This document shows positions 32,618 to 42,084 of a stretch of DNA of 64,000 nucleotides, in pieces (the first letter of the stretch is position 1; each line of letters opens with the position of its first letter). The notes under the pieces were generated by a model. It saw only the letters and a list, made by a program, of their open reading frames with translations. It was not told the origin of the DNA and made no database searches. This DNA comes from Mycobacterium lepromatosis. GTDB taxonomy: Bacteria > Actinomycetota > Actinomycetes > Mycobacteriales > Mycobacteriaceae. The stretch lies in assembly GCF_000975265.2 (NCBI RefSeq), contig NZ_CP083405.1:930001-994000 (forward strand), written 5' to 3'. A program made the position numbers and the translations under genes.

Positions 32618-33142
32618 TTAACTACTTGACTGTTTGACTGTGCCGATACCGCGCGGACCGCGAGATAACGAAACCACTCCTGATTGGACGATTTCGCGTA
32701 CGCCGAAAGGCTCCAGCACACGCAGCAACGCCTCGATCTTGCTGCAATCACCAGTGGCTTCGACAGTCAGCGATTCGAGCGATACATCAATAACCCTAGC
32801 GCGGAACAGGTGTACCGTCTCGATGACCTGGCTGCGGGTACCGGCTTCGGCCCGCACCTTGATCAACGCCAGCTCGCGGGACAGCGAGTTGTCAGCGTTT
32901 TGCTCAACGACCTTGATGACGTTAATCAACTTGTGTAGTTGCTTGGTGACCTGCTCGAGCGGGGTCTCCTCGGCAGAGACAACGATGGTCATGCGGGACA
33001 TATTCCTGCACCCAGTAGCACCGACAGCCAACGACTCAATGTTAAAACCGCGCCGAGAGAACAGAGCCGCTACCCGCGCGAGCACACCGGGAGTGTCCTC
33101 GACCAAAACCGACAAAGTGTGCGTGGTTGGCAACCCGATCAT
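32618..33142 (-). CDS. ilvN: acetolactate synthase small (regulatory) subunit
   Basis: 174-residue regulatory subunit that activates IlvB and makes it sensitive to valine. The N-terminal ACT domain reads THTLSVLVEDTPGVLARVAALFSRRGFNIESLAVG, followed by RMTIVVSAEETPLEQVTKQLHKLINV and a C-terminal ACT-like domain (KVRAEAGTRSQVIETVHLFRARVIDVSLESLTVEATG). It lies between ilvB (52 bases upstream) and ilvC in one operon. Confidence 0.96.
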   Translation of the reverse strand: MIGLPTTHTLSVLVEDTPGVLARVAALFSRRGFNIESLAVGATGCRNMSRMTIVVSAEETPLEQVTKQLHKLINVIKVVEQNADNSLSRELALIKVRAEAGTRSQVIETVHLFRARVIDVSLESLTVEATGDCSKIEALLRVLEPFGVREIVQSGVVSLSRGPRGIGTVKQSSS

Positions 33143-33194
33143 ATGCGCCGCTCCTCCTCATCGCTAGGCTTTGCATCGTCGCCGCTGGCGCACA

Positions 33195-35072
33195 TCAGAC
33201 ACAACCTTCGCTTTCGTCATCAAAGAGCGGGCGAATGCCGCGGGCAGTTTGAATCTCGTCGTTGCTGGTCCCAGCAGCAACCATCGGCCACACCTGCGCG
33301 TCGGCGCCGACGATGAAGTCGATCACCACCGGGCGGTTGTTGATCGCCCGGGCCTGATTGATCACATCGACAACGTCCTCTTCACGCTCGCAACGCAATC
33401 CGACGCAACCCAACGCCTCGGCCAACTTCACGAAGTCCGGAATGCGGTGTGAGTGGGTGGCCAAGTCGGTCTGCGAGTAGCGTTCGTGATAGAATAAAGC
33501 TTGCCATTGCCGCACCATGCCCAGGCTGCCGTTGTTGATCAACGCCACCTTGATCGGGGCGCCCTCGATCGCGCACGTAGCCAACTCTTGGTTGGTCATC
33601 TGAAAGCAGCCATCGCCGTCGATCGCCCAGACTTCGGCTTCCGGGCGAGCAATCTTGGCGCCCATAGCCGCCGGAATAGCGAACCCCATGGTGCCCAGCC
33701 CGCCGGAGTTGAGCCAAGTACGCGGCTTCTCGTAGGAGATGAACTGCGCCGCCCACATCTGATGCTGACCGACACCCGCGACATATACGGCGTCCGGACC
33801 AGCAATCTCACCAAGCTTTTCGATAACGTATTCCGGGCTCAGGCTACCGTCGCTTTGCGAACTGTAGCTCAACGGATACGTCTTGCGAAGATCTTCCAAA
33901 TATGACCACCAGTCGGTCATCTCGATGCTGCCAGGCGTCTCGTAATGGCGCAGCATCGCGATAAGTTCTATGATAACGGCTTTGACGTCGCCAACAATCG
34001 GCACGTCAGCGTGCCGGTTCTTGCCGATCTCCGCCGGGTCGATGTCTGCATGGATAACCTTGGCGTCGGGCGCAAAGGAGTCGAGCTTGCCAGTCACCCG
34101 GTCGTCAAAGCGAGTGCCCAGTGCGATCAGCAAATCGCTGCGTTGCAGCGCTGCCACCGCCGCGACGGTGCCGTGCATGCCAGGCATGCCCAAGTTTTGG
34201 TGATGGCTGTCCGGGAACGCGCCACGTGCCATCAACGTGCTAACCACCGGGATGCCGGTCAGTTCGGCCAAATCTCGCAGCTGCTCAGTCGCCTCGCCAC
34301 GAATAACGCCCCCGCCGACATACAGCACAGGCTTACGGGCGTCAACGATCAGCTTGGCTGCTTCACGGATCTGCCGGTTGTGCGGTTTGGTGTTCGGCTT
34401 GTACCCGGGCAAGTCCATTTTCGGCGGCCAGCTGAACGTGCACTGGCCCTGCAGCACATCTTTCGGGATATCGACTAGCACCGCACCCGGCCGTCCCGAC
34501 GACGCGATGTGGAAGGCCTCAGCCAGTACCCGGGGAATATCGTCGCCGACGCGGACCAGAAAGTTGTGCTTGGTTATCGGCATCGTGATGCCCGAGATGT
34601 CGGCCTCCTGGAAGGCATCCGTCCCGATCAGACCGCGCCTGACCTGCCCGGTAATGGCGACCACCGGCACTGAGTCCATTTGCGCATCGGCCAGCGGGGT
34701 GACCAGATTGGTGGCACCAGGACCAGAAGTCGCCATGCACACCCCCACCTTGCCGGTCACGTGTGCATAGCCGCTGGCCGCGTGGCCGGCGCCCTGCTCG
34801 TGGCGGACTAGAACATGACGTAGCTTTTTTGAATCGAACAACGGGTCATAAACCAGAAGGATGGCGCCGCCGGGAATTCCGAAGATGACCTCGACATCAA
34901 GTTCTTCCAACGACCGAATCACCGATTGAGCACCGGTAAGTTGCTCAAGTGAAACGCGTTCTAGTTTCGCGACAGCTGATTTTAAGGGAAACTGCGTGGC
35001 GGGTTTCACGGTGTTTGGCACGCTGTTACCCGACCCCTGCGGCCGGTCGTTTGGCTTGGTCGGTGCGCTCAA
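33195..35072 (-). CDS. ilvB: acetolactate synthase catalytic subunit
   Basis: 625-residue thiamine diphosphate enzyme that condenses pyruvate with pyruvate or 2-ketobutyrate, the first common step of valine, leucine and isoleucine synthesis. The catalytic Glu region is [16 protein letters not shown] and [20 protein letters not shown], the ThDP motif is [32 protein letters not shown], and the FAD-binding centre contains [35 protein letters not shown]. It corresponds to ilvB1 (Rv3003c). A leader with a short peptide rich in Leu/Val codons and a terminator precedes it. Confidence 0.97.
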   Translation of the reverse strand: MSAPTKPNDRPQGSGNSVPNTVKPATQFPLKSAVAKLERVSLEQLTGAQSVIRSLEELDVEVIFGIPGGAILLVYDPLFDSKKLRHVLVRHEQGAGHAASGYAHVTGKVGVCMATSGPGATNLVTPLADAQMDSVPVVAITGQVRRGLIGTDAFQEADISGITMPITKHNFLVRVGDDIPRVLAEAFHIASSGRPGAVLVDIPKDVLQGQCTFSWPPKMDLPGYKPNTKPHNRQIREAAKLIVDARKPVLYVGGGVIRGEATEQLRDLAELTGIPVVSTLMARGAFPDSHHQNLGMPGMHGTVAAVAALQRSDLLIALGTRFDDRVTGKLDSFAPDAKVIHADIDPAEIGKNRHADVPIVGDVKAVIIELIAMLRHYETPGSIEMTDWWSYLEDLRKTYPLSYSSQSDGSLSPEYVIEKLGEIAGPDAVYVAGVGQHQMWAAQFISYEKPRTWLNSGGLGTMGFAIPAAMGAKIARPEAEVWAIDGDGCFQMTNQELATCAIEGAPIKVALINNGSLGMVRQWQALFYHERYSQTDLATHSHRIPDFVKLAEALGCVGLRCEREEDVVDVINQARAINNRPVVIDFIVGADAQVWPMVAAGTSNDEIQTARGIRPLFDDESEGCV

Positions 35073-35134
35073 TGTGTCCTCTTTGAGTCCTTATTCAGTC
35101 TTTATTCGCCTCGACAGTCGCGTTGACGGGCAAC

Positions 35135-35273
35135 AAAAAACCCCCGACAGCCCAGCTAGCTGCACGAGGGTTGCGCGTTGGTTGTGGATCGCTTCAAATA
35201 CTCGAAGTGCTACTTAACCACCAACGCGCTGACAAGTCACTACCAACATTCCGGGCTTGCCGGCGTTATTCAT
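35135..35273 (-). promoter_or_regulatory. attenuator-type leader of ilvBNC
   Basis: Upstream of ilvB the minus strand contains, in order: a short leader ORF with Leu-Val-Val codons (35273-35214); an inverted repeat of 10 bp (arms 35229-35220 and 35182-35173) whose first arm lies in the last leader codons; and a terminator-like hairpin (arms 35172-35165 and 35146-35139, with extra pairing inside) followed at once by six T (35140-35135). The first hairpin abuts the terminator, as in classical attenuators. GCAC-TTC-GAG at about 35206-35197 can pair with CTC-GTGC in the terminator arm and may act as antiterminator. ilvB starts 62 bases further on. Confidence 0.75.
35214..35273 (-). CDS. putative ilv leader peptide (19 or 11 aa)
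   Basis: ATG 35273 opens MNNAGKPGMLVVTCQRVGG followed by TAA at 35216-35214; an internal ATG at 35249 would give MLVVTCQRVGG. Three consecutive branched-chain codons (TTG GTA GTG) sit before the stem, with a further Val codon inside it. There is no strong ribosome binding site, but a TACCGT element eight bases before ATG 35273 fits the TANNNT -10 pattern and a leaderless transcript. The role, ribosome stalling when Leu or Val tRNA is uncharged, is inferred. Confidence 0.6.
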   Translation of the reverse strand: MNNAGKPGMLVVTCQRVGG

Positions 35274-35544
35274 AGCATCCGACGGTAGCCTTCGCAGAGC
35301 TCAACCGTCAAATCCGACGCCGCCCACGCAGCACCTCGGCCTGCGTTACAAGTGAAATTATGCTCGGGTAGCTATTGGTTCGTCTGGTTTTTCTAGTTCG
35401 TCTAGCCAAACGCCCGCCGGCTCTCGAGGGTAATCAAGATGTCACCTGTAGCACAACGTGCCGTTGGATTCCCACCCCTCGGGTTGTGGGACGCCGAGAT
35501 CATCACCCCCAAAGTCGGCGTTAACCGTCCGGGTCCGGTACGGT

Positions 35545-35750
35545 CGCTGACGACCAGCGTGTAATCCAGTGCGGGCCTTGTCAAGCAGCCAGGGAGTTCG
35601 CCGGGATGACATCGACGGACCGCGTTACAACCGAGGTTCCCAGGAACGCGCCCGGCTCAAAAGTGATGCGCAACTGCGATTGCCCACAGTCACTTTCACC
35701 ACCCTACCGCTGTTGACCGAAGCCCGCTCGGGACAGACAAGTCCCCAGGA
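35545..35750 (+). pseudogene. cfp6: cfp6 remnant (PH-domain secreted protein)
   Basis: The C-terminal half of Cfp6 (Rv3004) is readable: VRALSSSQGVRRDDIDGPRYNRGSQERARLKSDAQLRLPTVTF-type text from 35570, ending TLPLLTEARSGQTSP near 35750, against the intact family pattern RWDDIDGLRFHRGSWARATL and LPAVTFATLPHLTE. A shifted frame DDQR just upstream is the only trace of the earlier part. The membrane-spanning N-terminal half is gone or unrecognisable. Confidence 0.75.
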
Positions 35751-35796
35751 TGTACCGATGAGAGCAATAGGTTCTGTAACCGAGTGTACGGCCGGT

Positions 35797-36645
35797 TCAA
35801 TCGAGGGGATTCACGCCGTTGAGCAGCATCCACACCACGATACCGGCGGCGATGCCAGCAAGCAGCGCGATGAAGGACCCAACGAACGGTCGATAGGCCC
35901 AGCGCCGGCCAGCATCAAGGCCGTACCGACCCGGACCGCACAAGATGACGGTGACCGTCATAACGATTAGAGTGATCTGGTATTCATTCCCGTCCGGTAA
36001 AAAAAATGGGAATAAGCGCGAATGCGGCCACGCCGCAATTGCCGCGAGCAGACCGTTGACCAGGAACGCCAGCGCCCCCGCAGCGACCACCGGTGCAAAT
36101 AATCCCAGGACCAGAAGCACGCCGGCAAAAACCTCGCCGCCAGCGCTCACATAAGCCAGGACGTCGGCGTGCTGGTAGCCAACCTCGGTCAGCGAATTCT
36201 TGAATCCGATCAACCCCTGGCCACCCCACCAACCGAACAGCTTCTGCAACCCATGGGCGGCCAGCACGACGCCCAACCCGACCCGCAGTACCAGCAAACC
36301 GAGATGCTGGGTACCGCGCTGACCGACGGTGTGTAACCACTCGTTGTCCTGGCCCGAATCGATCGCGGTAGGCTCGGCCACTGAATGCCGAGCCAGCGGC
36401 TGCGGTTGGACGTAAGGTAACGCCTCCTGCTGGTCAAGCACGTTGTATCCCGTGCCACCGAAATCCCCCAAGTGATCAGAGTCGCTGTACGAGATGGCGG
36501 TGGTAGTTCCAAAATTGCCTGGGTACCTGACTGGCGCCAGGTCATCTTCGGGATCGACCAGGCTTGCCGAAGTGGGGCGTCCGGGGATTGGCTCCGGGCA
36601 TTCGCCCGGCCGCCGCCAATGTTCGTCATTCGATTGATCGGTCAC
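35797..36645 (-). CDS. DoxX-family integral membrane protein (Rv3005c-like)
   Basis: 282-residue protein with a hydrophilic N-terminal half (about 125 residues rich in Pro, Asp and Gln) and a DoxX domain of four membrane helices: LGLLVLRVGLGVVLAAHGLQKLFGWWGGQG, VLAYVSAGGEVFAGVLLVLGLFAPVVAAGALAFLVNGLLAAIAAW, YQITLIVMTVTVILCGPGRYGLDAGR and FVGSFIALLAGIAAGIVVWMLLNG. In M. tuberculosis the DoxX protein Rv3005c was placed with SseA and SodA in a membrane-associated oxidoreductase complex important for oxidative stress resistance. I use GTG 36645, which matches that protein's N-terminus (TDQSNDEHWRRPGE); ATG 36708 would add 21 residues. Confidence 0.85.
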   Translation of the reverse strand: MTDQSNDEHWRRPGECPEPIPGRPTSASLVDPEDDLAPVRYPGNFGTTTAISYSDSDHLGDFGGTGYNVLDQQEALPYVQPQPLARHSVAEPTAIDSGQDNEWLHTVGQRGTQHLGLLVLRVGLGVVLAAHGLQKLFGWWGGQGLIGFKNSLTEVGYQHADVLAYVSAGGEVFAGVLLVLGLFAPVVAAGALAFLVNGLLAAIAAWPHSRLFPFFLPDGNEYQITLIVMTVTVILCGPGRYGLDAGRRWAYRPFVGSFIALLAGIAAGIVVWMLLNGVNPLD

Positions 36646-36887
36646 TCCCGCCAGGGTAAAGGTATTTGGGCCTGAATTGGGGATTTGAGCGACGCTTTCG
36701 TCCAACAATCAACACCTAAACCTGTATGGTCAATGTAAATCAGACTAAAAATGATTCGAAAATGGCTACCTGATACCTTCACGATGCGACTAATCACCTG
36801 CACAGATAGGGTGAAGTGCCAACTGGCGGGCGAAAACGAATGCACGCATGTGGCGGCAGCACCGACGATGTCCGTAGCCTGTCGGTC

Positions 36888-38006
36888 ATGCGGATAGGGC
36901 GGTCGGTTCGGTCCGGGCATGTTACGTTGTGTGCTGCGATGCTGATATTGAGCGGCTGCGCACGGTTCAACGATGCCCAGTCACAGCCTTTCACGACCAA
37001 GCCAGCACTCCGGCCACAGCCTAGCTCGATACCACCCCCGCCGCCACTGCCACCGACACCGTTCCCAAAACAGTGCCCAGCCCCCGGGGTTATGCAGGGC
37101 TGTCTGGAGAGCACTAGCGGCCTAATTATGGGAACCGACAACAAAACCGCACTGGTCGCCGAACGCACAACCGGCGCAGTCAAGGAGATCTCGGTCAGCG
37201 CCGAACCTGAGGTGAAGACGGTCATCTCGGTCGACTCATCCGGTGATGGCGGCTTGATGGATATCGTGCTGTCGCCCACTTACCAGCAAGATCGCCTAAT
37301 GTACGCCTATATCAGCACGCCCACCGACAACCGAGTGATCCGAGTGGCTGACGGCGACATCCCGAAGAACATCTTGACCGGCATCCCCAAAGGGGCTGTC
37401 GGCAACACCGGAGCGTTGATCTTCACTAGCCCCACCACCCTGGTTGTGCTCACTGGCGATGTGGGCAACCCGGCAATGGCTGCCGATCCCAAATCGTTGG
37501 CCGGCAAACTACTGCGCATCGAGCAGCCGACCACCATCGGCCAGGCGCCGCCGACGACGGCGCTGTCCAGCATCGGCTCAGGCGGCGGCTTGTGTACCGA
37601 CCCAGTCGACGACTCGCTGTATGTCACCGACCGCACCCCAACCGCAGACCGATTGCAGCGCATCACCAAGAACTCAAAAGTCTCGACAGTGTGGACCTGG
37701 CCCGACAAGCCCGGCGTGGCCGGCTGCGCGGCCATGGACGGGACCGTGCTGGTCAACTTGATTAGCCCCAAGCTGACGGTGGCCGTCCGGCTGGCACCAT
37801 CGACGGGTGCAGTCACCAGTGAACCCGACGTTGTCCGTCAGGACACCCACGTGCACGCGTGGGCGTTGCGGATGTCCCCAGACGGGAACGTCTGGGGAGC
37901 AACCGTCAACAAGACTGCCGGTGACGCCGAAAAGCTCGACGACGTGGTGTTCCCACTGTTCCCCCGAGGTGGCGGCTTCCCGCGCAACAACGACGACAAG
38001 ACCTAG
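36888..38006 (+). CDS. lppZ: lipoprotein LppZ, sorbosone/glucose dehydrogenase-like beta-propeller
   Basis: 372-residue exported lipoprotein. The signal peptide ends in the lipobox LSGC (Cys about residue 24 from ATG 36888), then a Pro-rich linker and a beta-propeller of the PQQ-type glucose/sorbosone dehydrogenase superfamily: GLIMGTDNKTALVAERTTGAVKEI, GDGGLMDIVLSPTYQQDRLMYAYIS, GNTGALIFTSPTTLVVLTGD, LAGKLLRIEQPTTIG and CTDPVDDSLYVTDRTPTADRLQRI. The frame is open from 36816, but the ATG at 36888 places the signal peptide correctly. Matches Rv3006. The ligand is unknown. Confidence 0.9.
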   Translation: MRIGRSVRSGHVTLCAAMLILSGCARFNDAQSQPFTTKPALRPQPSSIPPPPPLPPTPFPKQCPAPGVMQGCLESTSGLIMGTDNKTALVAERTTGAVKEISVSAEPEVKTVISVDSSGDGGLMDIVLSPTYQQDRLMYAYISTPTDNRVIRVADGDIPKNILTGIPKGAVGNTGALIFTSPTTLVVLTGDVGNPAMAADPKSLAGKLLRIEQPTTIGQAPPTTALSSIGSGGGLCTDPVDDSLYVTDRTPTADRLQRITKNSKVSTVWTWPDKPGVAGCAAMDGTVLVNLISPKLTVAVRLAPSTGAVTSEPDVVRQDTHVHAWALRMSPDGNVWGATVNKTAGDAEKLDDVVFPLFPRGGGFPRNNDDKT

Positions 38007-38171
38007 CCAAGCGACAATGCGGACCGGACCGGCCCACTGAGGAAATCAGTAAATCAAGACAGAGCCGGGCGAGAGTCCATCGTCGCGTGTGACTCTCACG
38101 ACGCCGTAACGAATGTCGCGTCACTAGATACACACCCGAAGAGCCGGTTTGGCTGCCGAAGAGGTCGGTGA

Positions 38172-39030
38172 TCAGTCGGCAAGTTTGCAGGGCACTACGA
38201 ACACGTCGACCGGTGCACCGTTGCACCACACCATCATCTCGATCCGACTCGCCCGATCGCATCCTCAACCATTAGTCGCTGGATCGCAGTGATCACGTGT
38301 TGGCCGTCAGCGCTGACCACGATGTCGCCGCGGTGCAGGGCAGTTATGACGGCCGGCTGCCAGGTACGACGCTAGAAACCTGCAGACTGTGCGCGACGCC
38401 CAACTTATTGACAACCACAGGCGGCACCGGGACTTGCGAACCGGCGATGCTCAACCAAGCGCGGAGCACGTGGCCGGCACGCATCAGCGCCACGATGGTG
38501 TTGTGGGTCAACTCGTTAAACGGACACAGCTAGCCCGACACAAGCGATTGCCGACCATTCGGCCCTAGTTGTCGGCCAAGACACCGCCACTATTTCCCAG
38601 GTTCAGCGCGGTTTCGGTTTGGATGGCCTCGTCGACGACGAGGCCACTACCAGTGGGCAGCGACCGTCCCAGACCGGAGACGACGATGACGCTGCCGGAT
38701 CAGCCCCAACGGGGGTTGCCAACCACCACCCACTACTTGCTCGACGAGTAAGTCCTCGACGCGTCCCATGCCGCACCGATGCGGGAACACTGTCGCTTTC
38801 CTTCAACACGGCCAGGTCGGAGAGCGCGTCACGTCCGGCGACATCCGCGTACACAACAGTGCCATCAGGAAACGTCGCCTCGGCAGAGCAGGCACTAGGG
38901 ACAACGTGCACACTGGTCTGCAGGCAACCCATCGAGGGTGATGACGCTGGCGGCTGCCACCTCCAGGCTGGCCAAAACTCAGCAACACCGTCTTTACCAC
39001 AGCAGTGACCACTGCTAGAGGACGCGTTCG
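38172..39030 (-). pseudogene. HtrA-like serine protease with PDZ domain, remnant
   Basis: Minus-strand fragments in order: VVTAVVKTVLLSFASLEVAAASVITLDGL (39010-38930), EATFPDGTVVYADVAGRDALSDLAVLK (38885-38805), GWWLATPVG near 38725 and PVVASSSTRPSKPK (about 38650), then a PDZ-like end VSSVVPGSRP, LHRGDIVVSADGQHVITAIQRLMVEDAIGRVGS and GAPVDVFVVPCKLAD with a stop at 38172. The fragments need several frame changes. The catalytic GNSGG region was not found. I could not match it to a named M. tuberculosis gene at this position, where Rv3007c and Rv3008 are expected. Confidence 0.72.
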
Positions 39031-39106
39031 AAGTATAACGTCATGACGGTCGTTAGGCACAATCGCCTCAGCATCGCAACGGCTTCTAGTATGCCTGACC
39101 TGTTGG

Positions 39107-40636
39107 TTACGCCTGACCACAGGTGGCCAAGACGAGCTCGCGCACTCGGGCGGCATCGACCTGCCCGCGGGTGGCCTTCATCACCGCTCCTACGATCGCA
39201 CCGGCCGCTGCCACCTTGCCGCCACGAATCTTTTCCGCCACATCAGGATCGGCGGCTAAAGCTTCGTCGACAGCGGCCTGCATCACCGAATCGTCGCGCA
39301 CCAATGCCAAGCCACGAGCGATCATAACCTGCTCGGGTTCGCCCTCCCCAGCGAGTACACCCTCGACGACTTGGCGGGCCAACTTGATAGACAACTTACC
39401 CTCGTCAACCAACGCCACTACCACGGCGACTTGAGCAGGGGTGATGGCCAGCTCGTCCAAGGTGATGTTTGCCTCATGGGCTTTCTGCACCAAGAAGTTT
39501 CCCCACCAGGCACGTGCTTGTTCGCTGGACGCGCCGTTCTTGACGGTCGCGGCGACCAATTCGACCGCACCAGCGTTGACGAGATCTCGCATCACCTCGT
39601 CGGAAATACACCATTCCTGCTGAATCCGCTTGCGGCTCAACCACGGTAGCTCCGGTATTGTTTGACGCAATTGCTCGACCAGATCGCGGCTGGGCGCGAC
39701 GGGCTCCAGGTCGGGGTCGGGGAAATATCGATAGTCCTGCGCTGTCTCCTTGGTGCGGCCCAGGCTAGTATAACCGTCCTCATGAAAGTGCCTGGTCTCC
39801 TGGGCGATCCGACCTCCAGACACCAAAATGGCTCCTTGGCGCTGCATCTCGTAGCGTACGGCCACTTCAACACTTCTCAGTGAATTAACGTTTTTGATCT
39901 CGCTCCTGGTGCCGAATTCGACTGTCCCGATGGGCTTCAACGATACGTTGGCGTCACAACGCATTGAGCCTTGGTCCATCCGGACATCGGAAACGTTCAA
40001 CGTGCGCAACAGATCTCGCAATGCTGTCACATAAGCCCGGGCGATCTGTGGTGCCCTACATCCGGCTCCTTCGATAGGCTTGGTTACGATTTCTATCAAC
40101 GGCACGCCAGCACGGTTGTAGTCGATCAGCGACGTCGTCGCACCGTGAATGCGGCCGGTCTCGTTGCCTAGGTGGGTCAGCTTGCCGGTGTCTTCCTCCA
40201 TGTGCGCCCGTTCGATCTCCACCCACCAAGTAGTGTCGTCTTCCAGAGGCGCCTCGAGGTATCCGTTAATGGCGATCGGCTCGTCGTATTGCGAAATTTG
40301 GTAATTCTTGGGCACGTCTGGGTAGAAGTAGTTCTTCCGCGCGAAGCGGCACCAGGGCGCGATTTCACAATTCAGCGCCAGCCCGATCCGAATCGCCGAC
40401 TGGACCGCGGCCCGGTTGAGCACTGGCAGCGAACCCGGCAGGCCCAGACACACCGGGCACACCTGGGTGTTTGGTTCAGCGCCGAACGTGGTGGCGCAGC
40501 CACAGAACATTTTGGTCACGGTGGACAGCTCAACGTGCACCTCAAGCCCGAGCACCGGATCAAACTGCGTGACAACAGCATCATAATCCAGTAAATCCGC
40601 CTCTGAAGCCTTGGAAGCCCCGGCAACAACCGTCAT
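39107..40636 (-). CDS. gatB: aspartyl/glutamyl-tRNA amidotransferase subunit B
   Basis: 509-residue subunit of GatCAB, which converts Glu-tRNA-Gln and Asp-tRNA-Asn into the correct Gln and Asn forms. GatB carries the kinase that phosphorylates the misacylated residue: [78 protein letters not shown] and PDPDLEPV are conserved. The C-terminal YqeY/tail domain (from about 330) contacts tRNA. Four Cys at the start could bind zinc. Unlike gatC-gatA, it is separated from the others by pfkA. Confidence 0.97.
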   Translation of the reverse strand: MTVVAGASKASEADLLDYDAVVTQFDPVLGLEVHVELSTVTKMFCGCATTFGAEPNTQVCPVCLGLPGSLPVLNRAAVQSAIRIGLALNCEIAPWCRFARKNYFYPDVPKNYQISQYDEPIAINGYLEAPLEDDTTWWVEIERAHMEEDTGKLTHLGNETGRIHGATTSLIDYNRAGVPLIEIVTKPIEGAGCRAPQIARAYVTALRDLLRTLNVSDVRMDQGSMRCDANVSLKPIGTVEFGTRSEIKNVNSLRSVEVAVRYEMQRQGAILVSGGRIAQETRHFHEDGYTSLGRTKETAQDYRYFPDPDLEPVAPSRDLVEQLRQTIPELPWLSRKRIQQEWCISDEVMRDLVNAGAVELVAATVKNGASSEQARAWWGNFLVQKAHEANITLDELAITPAQVAVVVALVDEGKLSIKLARQVVEGVLAGEGEPEQVMIARGLALVRDDSVMQAAVDEALAADPDVAEKIRGGKVAAAGAIVGAVMKATRGQVDAARVRELVLATCGQA

Positions 40637-40968
40637 AAGCTCGATCCTAGTGGCGATCAGCGAGACCGGCCGAGCCGAATTAAGCGAGCCACCGCTTAGG
40701 CACCCAGCCGCGAGACCGCTATGCGCAGGTCACGGTCCATTGCCTGGCGAGGAACATATCGGGCAACATAATCTCGTTACTCTCATGCACGTGTCGACCG
40801 AACGGCAGTACCACCCGCGGCAGCAATATCGCTCAAGCTCTTCGCCAGCCATAATTTCCAGTTCGTCAGGCTCGACGTGAGTGTCTTGCCAGCGTTCGGT
40901 GCATATAGTATCGAATTCAGACAGTCGAAAGGTTGGCCCTACTGCATGTTTGCAGTACTGTTCCGGTT
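40637..40968. other. 332-bp gap between gatB and pfkA
   Basis: No ORF with coding character, RNA gene or marked hairpin found. It is longer than expected between these two neighbours and may hold decayed sequence. Confidence 0.35.
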
Positions 40969-42000
40969 TTAACCGAAGAAGGCAGCGGCGTCATCGTAAC
41001 GGCTTTCGGGCACCAGCTTGAGCTGACGCACCACATCCGCTAGCGGCACGCGACCAATGGCTTGCCCACGCAACGACACCATCTGGCCGTACTCGCCTGC
41101 GTGCGAGGCGTCAGCAGCATTAACCCCGAACCGGGTGGCCAGCACCCGGTCGAAGGCCGTCGGGGTACCACCGCGCTGGACATGGCCCAGTACAGTCACT
41201 CGCACGTCCTTGTTAATCCGCTTCTCGACCTCAGCGCCCAACTGCGCGGCCACCCCGGTGAAACGCTCATGACCAAACTCGTCCATCCCACCTTCACGCA
41301 ACGTGATCGAGCCCGGGACCGGCTTGGCGCCCTCGGCGACCACGCAAATGAAATGCGAATCCCCGCGCTGGAAACGCCGTTTCACGAAGCAACACACTTC
41401 CTCGACATCGAAGGGCTGTTCGGGAATCAGCGTCATATGCGCACCAGAAGCCAGCCCGGAATTTAGCGCTATCCAGCCGGCGTGCCGACCCATCACCTCC
41501 ACCAGCATCACGCGTTGGTGAGACTCGGCGGTGCTGTGCAACCGGTCAATGGCTTCGGTAGCCACTGTCAGAGCGGTGTCGTGGCCAAAAGTCACGTCGG
41601 TGCAGTCGATGTCGTTGTCGATCGTTTTCGGCACGCCGACCACGGGAACGTTTTCCTGCGACAGCCAGTGCGCGGCCGTCAGCGTGCCTTCGCCACCGAT
41701 CGGGATGAGCACGTCGATGCCATTGTCATCCAGGGTCTGCTTGATCTGATTCAGCCCGGCCCGCAGCTTGTCGGGGTGCACGCGGGCAGTGCCCAGCATT
41801 GTTCCGCCTTTGGCGAGAAGACGATCATTCCGGTCGTCGTTGCGCAGCTGCATGCGCCGGTTCTCTAGCAACCCACGCCAGCCGTCCTGAAACCCGACTA
41901 CCGACGAGCCGTAACGGGCGTCGCAGGTGCGCACAATCGCCCGGATAACCGCGTTGAGACCAGGACAGTCACCGCCCCCCGTGAGAATTCCGATCCTCAT
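40969..42000 (-). CDS. pfkA: 6-phosphofructokinase (group with Gly and Lys signature)
   Basis: 343-residue glycolytic enzyme phosphorylating fructose 6-phosphate. The N-terminal phosphate loop is [17 protein letters not shown]. The donor-selecting motif is GGEGT at 102-106, whose Gly fits ATP rather than pyrophosphate use, while PKTIDNDI has Lys where classical bacterial ATP enzymes have Gly. This combination is known from actinobacterial ATP-PFKs that are not allosterically regulated in the usual way. [10 protein letters not shown] and the substrate loop [18 protein letters not shown] are intact. It lies between gatB and gatA on the same strand (Rv3010c). Confidence 0.95.
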   Translation of the reverse strand: MRIGILTGGGDCPGLNAVIRAIVRTCDARYGSSVVGFQDGWRGLLENRRMQLRNDDRNDRLLAKGGTMLGTARVHPDKLRAGLNQIKQTLDDNGIDVLIPIGGEGTLTAAHWLSQENVPVVGVPKTIDNDIDCTDVTFGHDTALTVATEAIDRLHSTAESHQRVMLVEVMGRHAGWIALNSGLASGAHMTLIPEQPFDVEEVCCFVKRRFQRGDSHFICVVAEGAKPVPGSITLREGGMDEFGHERFTGVAAQLGAEVEKRINKDVRVTVLGHVQRGGTPTAFDRVLATRFGVNAADASHAGEYGQMVSLRGQAIGRVPLADVVRQLKLVPESRYDDAAAFFG

Positions 42001-42084
42001 GTCTTCATCTTGCCTGTGGAAGCCTCAAATAGCGCAAACAACGTAAATCTGCTCGCGCTATCAGCTTGCTAGCGACCAAGAAAC

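Noticed and set aside
35402..35584. Minus-strand ORF containing GVMISASHNP, the active-site text of phosphohexomutases such as GlmM
   Set aside because: The match is limited to ten residues, the flanks do not follow the family, and the opposite strand holds the cfp6 remnant whose end overlaps it. Probably coincidence.
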